A program made the position numbers and the translations under genes. The notes under the pieces were generated by a model. The model did no database searches and was not told the origin of the DNA. It worked only from the letters and a program-made list of their open reading frames with translations. DNA of 64,000 nt from Micromonospora sp. WMMD812. Its GTDB lineage: Bacteria; Actinomycetota; Actinomycetes; Mycobacteriales; Micromonosporaceae. Where the stretch lies: the NCBI RefSeq assembly GCF_027497215.1, contig NZ_CP114904.1:4052001-4116000 (forward strand), read 5' to 3'. Below are positions 58,466 to 64,000 of the stretch, piece after piece (the stretch's first letter is position 1; every line of letters starts with the position of its first letter).

Positions 58466-61400
58466 CTACGTCGGTTCGGACCAGGCGGTCTGGATGAGTT
58501 GCTGGCCGTCGCGGCGGCGTACGAGCGTGCCGCGGCCGGGCGGCTGCGGGCTCGGCCGCAGGTTGCCGAAGACCGCGCCCTCCTCCCGGTTGCCGGACAT
58601 CAGCAGGCCCGGAGAGTCCAGCTCGCGCAGGCGTTGCAGAACCGGCTCGTAGAGAGCGCGGGCCACGCCGCCCACCCGCCGGGTGATGATCAGGTGCAGC
58701 CCGATGTCACGGGCCTGCGGCAGCAGCTCGTGCAGGGCGCTCAGCGGGTTGCTGCCGCCCGAGGCCACCAGGTCGTAGTCGTCGACCAGGATGTAGAGGT
58801 CCGGCCCCTTCCACCAGCTGCGGTCGCGCAGCTGGGCGGTGGTGACGTCCGGGCCGGGCAGCCGGTTCGAGAGAGCGCTGCGGATCGACCCCAGCCCCTG
58901 CGCGAACACCTGGTTGGACGGCGCGTAGTCGAGCAGGTGGTCGCCCTCCACCGCGCCGAGCAGCCCGCGCCGGTAGTCCGCGATCACCAGCCGGGCCTGG
59001 GCCGGGGTGTAGCGCTCGGTGATGCCCCGGGCGATCAGCCGGAGCAGGTTGGTCTTGCCGCACTCGGCGTCGCCGAAGACGGTCAGGTGCGGCTCGTTCG
59101 CCAGGTCGAGGTAGACCGGCGCCAGCGCCGACTCGTTGACCCCGATCGGCAGGCCGGGCGCCGACCGGTCGATGATCCGGGCGAGCTCGTGCACCGGCAG
59201 CCGGCGCGGCAGCAGCCGCACCTTCGGCGCCGGGCGGGCCGGCCAGTTCTCCGCCACGTGCCGGGCCAGCGCCATCGACGCCTCGCTGAGGTCCTCGATG
59301 GTGCGCCGCCCGTCGATACGCGAGACGGCGGCGAGGAACTGCAGCTTGTCGCGGGTCAGACCACGACCGGGCGAGCCGACCGGGACGTTCTGCGCGGCCC
59401 GCCGGTCGATCTCCGACTCGGCCGCGTCGCCGAGCCGCAGCTCCAGCTTGGTGCCGAGCAGGTCCCGCATGTTGATCCGGATCTCCGCCCACCGTACGGC
59501 CGTGATGACCACGTGCACGCCGAAACCCAGCCCCCGGTTGGCCAGGTTCGTGATGGTCTGCTCCAGCTCCTCGTACTCCTGGCGCAGGGTGTTCCAGCCG
59601 TCCACCACCAGGAAGACGTCGCCGAACGGGTCGTCGGCGAACTCGCCCGCGGCCCGCCGGCGGCGGTAGCTCGCCACCGAGTCGATGCCGTGCTGGGCGA
59701 AGCGCGCCTCCCGGTCGTCGATGATGGCCACCACCTCGGCGACCGTCCGGCGGACCGCCTCGGTGTCCCGGCGGCCGGCGACCCCGGACATGTGCGGCAG
59801 CCCCTCCAGGCTGCGCAGCGCGCCACCGCCGAAGTCGAGGCAGAAGAACTGCACCTCGCGCGGGGTGTGGGTGAGCGCGAGCGAGGCGAGCAGCGACCGC
59901 AGCATCGTGCTCTTGCCGCTCAGTGAGGCGCCGACGATGACCACGTTGCCGCCCGCGCCGGCCAGGTCCACCATCATCGGGTCGCGCCGCTGCTCGTACG
60001 GGCGGTCCACGACACCGACCGGCACGGCGAGCCGGCCCCGGCCGGGCCAGTTCGCGGTGCACAGACCGAACGTCGGATGCACGGCCAACTGCGGCAGCAG
60101 CTCGCCCAGGCCGGGCGGGTCGGCCAGCGGCGGCAACCAGACCTGGTGCGCCGGGCGGCCCTGGCCCTTGAGCCGGTCGATGAGCACGTCTAGCATCGCC
60201 ACGGCCTTGCCGTCGGCGGGCTGCTCGGGCTCCGGCGCGGTCTCCACCGGCAGCTGCGGCGCCTGCATCGGCACGAAGTTCACCCCGTACGGCACGATCC
60301 TTCGCTGCACCAGTGCCTGCGACCGGGAGACCTGCTGCCCGGGCGCACGGTACGGCCCGGAGACGTACGCGGCCCGGAACCGGAGCATGGTGCTGGTGTC
60401 CGTCTTCAGGTAGCCGTGACCGGGCGCGCTCGGCAGCTCGTACGCGTCCGGCACGCCGAGCACGATCCGGCTCTCCACCGCGGAGAACGTGCGCAGACCG
60501 ATCCGGTACGACAGGTGGGTGTCCAGGCCGCGCAGCTTGCCCTCCTCCAGCCGCTGGCTGGCCAGCAGCAGGTGCACGCCGAGCGACCGGCCCAGCCGGC
60601 CGATCATCACGAAGAGGTCGATGAAGTCGGGCTTCGCGGCGAGCAGCTCGCTGAACTCGTCGCAGATGATGAGCAGGCTGGGCATCGGCTCCAGCGGCTC
60701 ACCGGCCGCCCGGGCCTTCTCGTACTCGTACCGGGAGACGTAGTTGCCGGCCGCGCGCAGGACCTCCTGGCGGCGGTTCATCTCCCCGGCGAGCGCGTCC
60801 CGCATGCGGTCGACCAGCGGCAGCTCGTCGGCCAGGTTGGTGATCACCGCGCTGGTGTGCGGCAGCGCCTCGAGCGACGCGAACGTCGCACCACCCTTGA
60901 AGTCGACCAGGACGAAGTTGAGCTCCTCCGAGGAGTGGGTGACCGCCAGCGCGGCGACCACCGTGCGGAGCAGCTCGCTCTTGCCGGATCCGGTCGCGCC
61001 GATGACCAGGCCGTGCGGGCCCATGCCCTCGTGCGCGGACTCCTTGAAGTCCAGCTCGACCACGTTGCCGTCCGGGCCGACGCCGAGCGGGATGCGCAGC
61101 CGGTCCCGGTGGCTGCGCGGCCGCCAGGTGTGCTGCACGCTCACCGCGGCGGCGTCGCCCACCCCGAGCAGATCGGGCAGCTCCATGCTGCGGGCCAGCG
61201 GCTCCTCGGTGGTGGCCTGCTGCTGGGAGAGCCGGTAGGGGGCGATCTGGCGGGCCAGGCCCTCCGCGGCCGACGCGCCGAGCCGGTCGGGCCGGCCCAG
61301 CCGGGACGACGACGCACCCCGCACCAGCTCGAGTGAGCTGCCGTCGCCCGCGTCCAGGCAGAGCAGCCAACGGCCGGCGTCGCGGGGGACGGTGCCGGAG

Positions 61401-62428
61401 AGGTCCATGACCGTGGCGCCGAGCAGACCCGGCCCCATCAGCTGGCAGGTCGGCGAGACCTCGCCGCCGTCGAGCACCACCACGACGTGCGGTGCGGTGG
61501 TCAGCGGCTTCGCCTCGGGAGCGAAGCGGGGCCGGCCGGCCAGGTCGTCGGCGAGCGACTCCTCGGCCTCGGCCAGGCTGGCGAAGACCAGCCGGCGCGC
61601 GCCGGCCGCGTCGGTCCGACCGTAGTGGTGGGAGTGCGGCAGCCACTTGACCCAGTCCCAGGTGTGCTGCCGGTCGGGCGCGGCGACCACCGCGATCACC
61701 ATGTCGTCCGGGGCGTGGAAGGTGGCCAACTGGCCGAGGGCGGCCCGGGCGAGGTCGAGCACCGGCTCCCGGTCGCCCCGCAGCACGACCCGGCTGAACG
61801 CCCGCACCGACAGCGCCGTCGGCAGGTCGGGCACTGTGGAGTGTGCGCGGACGAACCGGCGCAGCGCGATGGCGCTCATCGGTTCGAGGTCCTCCACCGG
61901 CTTGGTCTCCGGCGGCACGATCTCCACCGCCAGCCGCTGCGGCCCGAGGGCGATCCGGGTCTCGCCGAAGTCGTCCTCGGTGATCCTCCGCTCCCAGAGC
62001 CGTCGCGACGCCGCGATCGACCAGAGCGCGTCCGGCTCGGGGTGCCGCCAGGCCATCGCCGCGCGCTGCTGCTCGGCCGCGCGCCGGGTGCGCTTGCGCA
62101 TCTGGGCCAGGTAGCGCATGTAGTCGCGGCGGTCGGCGTTCAGCTCCGCCTTGTCGTTGCCGCCGTTGCTCAGCGAGCCGATCGCCATCCCGAGCATCGA
62201 GACGCCGAAGAGGCCGCCGGCGACGTAGGTCATCATGCCGCCGCCGCGCCCGGCGTAGAGGAACGCCATCGCGCCGACGCCGCACACCATCGGCAGGATC
62301 ATCAACAGCTGCCCCATGCCGCGGGGCGTCGGCTCCGGCAGCTCCGGCGGGGACTCCAGCAGCACTTCGCCGCGCGGCAACGCTGGTCCCGGCTGACGCG
62401 GGAGCCGGCGGAACACCACCGTGCTCAC
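58466..62428 (-). CDS. eccC: EccC, FtsK/SpoIIIE-type ATPase of the type VII secretion system
   Basis: 1320 residues, GTG 62428 after GGAGGAGA. Two N-terminal helices ([39 protein letters not shown]), a DUF domain, then three ATPase domains: [18 protein letters not shown] with Walker [32 protein letters not shown] with [12 protein letters not shown]; and [17 protein letters not shown] with [12 protein letters not shown]. The first is the main catalytic domain in this family; the second Walker B acid is replaced (VVDGW). It drives export of WXG100 substrates. Confidence 0.96.
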   Translation of the reverse strand: MSTVVFRRLPRQPGPALPRGEVLLESPPELPEPTPRGMGQLLMILPMVCGVGAMAFLYAGRGGGMMTYVAGGLFGVSMLGMAIGSLSNGGNDKAELNADRRDYMRYLAQMRKRTRRAAEQQRAAMAWRHPEPDALWSIAASRRLWERRITEDDFGETRIALGPQRLAVEIVPPETKPVEDLEPMSAIALRRFVRAHSTVPDLPTALSVRAFSRVVLRGDREPVLDLARAALGQLATFHAPDDMVIAVVAAPDRQHTWDWVKWLPHSHHYGRTDAAGARRLVFASLAEAEESLADDLAGRPRFAPEAKPLTTAPHVVVVLDGGEVSPTCQLMGPGLLGATVMDLSGTVPRDAGRWLLCLDAGDGSSLELVRGASSSRLGRPDRLGASAAEGLARQIAPYRLSQQQATTEEPLARSMELPDLLGVGDAAAVSVQHTWRPRSHRDRLRIPLGVGPDGNVVELDFKESAHEGMGPHGLVIGATGSGKSELLRTVVAALAVTHSSEELNFVLVDFKGGATFASLEALPHTSAVITNLADELPLVDRMRDALAGEMNRRQEVLRAAGNYVSRYEYEKARAAGEPLEPMPSLLIICDEFSELLAAKPDFIDLFVMIGRLGRSLGVHLLLASQRLEEGKLRGLDTHLSYRIGLRTFSAVESRIVLGVPDAYELPSAPGHGYLKTDTSTMLRFRAAYVSGPYRAPGQQVSRSQALVQRRIVPYGVNFVPMQAPQLPVETAPEPEQPADGKAVAMLDVLIDRLKGQGRPAHQVWLPPLADPPGLGELLPQLAVHPTFGLCTANWPGRGRLAVPVGVVDRPYEQRRDPMMVDLAGAGGNVVIVGASLSGKSTMLRSLLASLALTHTPREVQFFCLDFGGGALRSLEGLPHMSGVAGRRDTEAVRRTVAEVVAIIDDREARFAQHGIDSVASYRRRRAAGEFADDPFGDVFLVVDGWNTLRQEYEELEQTITNLANRGLGFGVHVVITAVRWAEIRINMRDLLGTKLELRLGDAAESEIDRRAAQNVPVGSPGRGLTRDKLQFLAAVSRIDGRRTIEDLSEASMALARHVAENWPARPAPKVRLLPRRLPVHELARIIDRSAPGLPIGVNESALAPVYLDLANEPHLTVFGDAECGKTNLLRLIARGITERYTPAQARLVIADYRRGLLGAVEGDHLLDYAPSNQVFAQGLGSIRSALSNRLPGPDVTTAQLRDRSWWKGPDLYILVDDYDLVASGGSNPLSALHELLPQARDIGLHLIITRRVGGVARALYEPVLQRLRELDSPGLLMSGNREEGAVFGNLRPSPQPPGRGTLVRRRDGQQLIQTAWSEPT

Positions 62429-62595
62429 GGCTGTCTCCTCCCCAGAAGCGGCCTTGATGAAGTTCTGCGACGGATCGGACTCGTCGGGTGGGCATCGTAC
62501 GTGGCTGCCATCGTAGGTAATCTCCCGTGGGCGTCGCCGACCCGTGGGGCGATGTTGCCGGCCAGGTAATCGTACGAGAGCACGAGGAGGCCACT

Positions 62596-63993
62596 GTGGC
62601 GACGAAGACGGCGACCGGTGGCCTGAGCCGGATCACCATCGTGGCGCCCCGCACCAGGATGGACCTCGCGCTGCCGTCCGACGTGCCGCTCGCCGACCTG
62701 CTGCCGACGTTGCTGCGTTACGCCGGGGAGGACCTGGCCGACGAGGGCGTACGGCACGGGGGCTGGAGCCTGGCACGGCTCGGCGGGCAGCCGCTCGACG
62801 GCGGGCGTACGGTCGCGCAGCTCGGTATCCGTGACGGCGAGGTGCTCTACTTCAACCCGCGCGCCGCGACCGCTCCCGAGGTGGTCTTCGACGACGTGGT
62901 GGACGCGGTCGCGACGGCGACCAACCAGCGGCCCGGCGCGTGGCAGGCCGGCACCACCCGGTCCTTCGCGGTGCTGTTCGCCGCGGCGGCCCTCGCCGCC
63001 GGCGCGGTCGCCGCGCTCTTCGCCGGGCCGCCGCAGCTGCCCGGTGCGCTGGCCGCCCTGCTCGTGGCGGTCGCCCTGCTGGTCAGCGCCGCCGTGCTGT
63101 CCCGCGCCGCCGGCGACAGCCGGACCGGCGCCGTGCTGGCCATGGTCGGCCTGGGCTACGCGGGCACCGGCGGCCTGCTGCTGCTCGCCGGCGATCGGAA
63201 GCTGACCGAGCTGGCCAGCCCGCACGTCCTGCTCGCCGCCACCGCGGTGGTGCTGTTCGCCGCGGTGGCGGCGCTGGCCGTGGGCGACCGGCTCCCGCTC
63301 TTCTTCGGCGCGGTCGCGGTCGGCGTGGCCACGGGCCTCGGAGCCGTGCTGTCGCTGGCCTTCGGCATCAGCGCGACCGCCGCCGCGGCGGTGGTGGCGA
63401 CGGTCGCCTTCGGCGCGGTGCCCGCCCTGCCGATGGCCTCGTACCGGCTGGCCCGGCTGCCCGTCCCCTCCATCCCGACCGGCCCGGACGACCTGAAGAC
63501 CGACACCGAGTCGGTCGACGGCCGGCGGGTGCTCCAGCTCAGCGAGCGCGCCGACGAGTTCCTCACCGGTCTGGTGTGGACGGTGTCCCTGGTGGTGCTG
63601 GGCGCGCAGGTGGTGCTCGCCCTGAACGGTCGGCTGCCGGCCGTGCTGCTCTGCCTGGTCTTGGCCCTGCTGTCGCTGCTGCGGGCCCGGCCGTTCCTCG
63701 GCCGGGGCCAGCGGACGCCGGTGCTCTTCGCCGGGACCGCCGGGCTCGGCCTGACCGCCGCGGCCACCTTCGCCGGCGGCGCGATGGCCGTCCGGCTCGG
63801 CGTGATCGTCGGCGGCCTGCTGCTGGCCGCCGTGGTCAGCCTGATCTACGGCCTGACGGTGGCCGGCAAGCGGATCTCGCCGGTCTGGGGCCGGCTGCTG
63901 GACATCCTGGAGATCCTGCTGATCATCGCGCTGGTGCCGCTGGCCGTCTGGGTCCTCGGCCTCTACGGCTGGATCGTCAACCTGCGGCCCTGA
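62596..63993 (+). CDS. eccD: EccD, type VII secretion membrane channel subunit
   Basis: 465 residues from GTG 62596 (GAGGAGG); GTG 62527 is an alternative start. Ubiquitin-like N-terminus ([59 protein letters not shown]), then 11 membrane helices ending [32 protein letters not shown]. Divergent from eccC. EccB and EccE would be expected to the right, beyond base 64000. Confidence 0.95.
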   Translation: MATKTATGGLSRITIVAPRTRMDLALPSDVPLADLLPTLLRYAGEDLADEGVRHGGWSLARLGGQPLDGGRTVAQLGIRDGEVLYFNPRAATAPEVVFDDVVDAVATATNQRPGAWQAGTTRSFAVLFAAAALAAGAVAALFAGPPQLPGALAALLVAVALLVSAAVLSRAAGDSRTGAVLAMVGLGYAGTGGLLLLAGDRKLTELASPHVLLAATAVVLFAAVAALAVGDRLPLFFGAVAVGVATGLGAVLSLAFGISATAAAAVVATVAFGAVPALPMASYRLARLPVPSIPTGPDDLKTDTESVDGRRVLQLSERADEFLTGLVWTVSLVVLGAQVVLALNGRLPAVLLCLVLALLSLLRARPFLGRGQRTPVLFAGTAGLGLTAAATFAGGAMAVRLGVIVGGLLLAAVVSLIYGLTVAGKRISPVWGRLLDILEILLIIALVPLAVWVLGLYGWIVNLRP

Positions 63994-64000
63994 CCGACCC

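Noticed and set aside
1..64000. CRISPR arrays, tRNA or rRNA genes, insertion sequences or prophage genes
   Set aside because: No regularly spaced repeats with unique spacers, no cloverleaf or rRNA-like segment, and no transposase or integrase motif was found by reading; the tandem repeats are head-to-tail without spacers.

Overview
The window is a piece of a high-GC actinobacterial chromosome. It has heavy G/C third positions, many GTG starts, ATGA/GTGA start-stop overlaps, F420-type luciferase-like oxidoreductases, SAV_915-like and MEDS proteins and a type VII secretion locus. Together these suggest a Micromonosporaceae member (Micromonospora-like); that is inference, since no rRNA or marker gene is present. 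No tRNA, CRISPR array, phage or insertion sequence was recognised.

Layout. 1-3.5 kb: a large SARP/AfsR-type regulator with an ATPase core, running off the left edge. It is divergent from a haloacetate-dehalogenase-like hydrolase whose upstream region carries an 11-bp-periodic heptamer repeat of the SARP-box kind. 4.7-6.35 kb: a DGPF/YCII protein and its ECF42 sigma factor; a second such module lies at 36.6-38.2 kb. 6.4-10.3 kb: two luciferase-like (LLM) flavin/F420 oxidoreductases, one fused to a covalent-FAD oxidase domain, with a divergent MarR regulator and a palindromic operator. 10.3-12.1 kb: two coupled MEDS sensor proteins, one with a STAS-like tail and one with an anti-sigma-type ATPase. 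12.2-17 kb: a stress group with a Csp copper-storage protein, a GH15 glucanase, a stand-alone RAM-like domain, a universal stress protein, a SAV_915 protein and a frameshifted winged-helix gene.

17-28.7 kb is a potassium locus: kdpED, kdpFABC with an extra one-helix ORF, a pRiA4 ORF-3-like gene, a small membrane protein and a KimA-like K+ importer. A 26-bp element (TGACG-N11-TTTCTTGACG) occurs upstream of both kdp and kimA and may join them in one regulon. 28.7-31.1 kb holds an acyl-CoA dehydrogenase and an alpha-methylacyl-CoA racemase. 31.2-35 kb holds a DctA transporter divergent from its CitA/DcuS-type two-component system. 35-41.8 kb mixes a DUF2786 gene, the second ECF42 module, a secreted tripeptidyl-peptidase-like hydrolase, an ArsR-type regulator with a membrane partner, a lipoprotein and CsbD.

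41.9-48 kb is a copper locus: csoR and copZ diverge over three CsoR-like operators. copZ, a secreted double-HVHP protein and copA form one operon, and a His-rich CopB-type ATPase faces csoR. 48.4-51.9 kb: a YibE/F membrane protein, a cell-wall-type secreted protein under a c-di-AMP (ydaO) riboswitch, and a beta-carbonic anhydrase. 52.7-64 kb is a type VII secretion (ESX) locus: two mycosins, an alanine/glycine-rich ESX substrate, a companion protein, two WXG100 proteins, EccC and EccD. EccB and EccE are not in the window.

Short tandem repeats (8-46 bp units) recur inside genes and in 3' flanks throughout, and several strong hairpins separate convergent genes.
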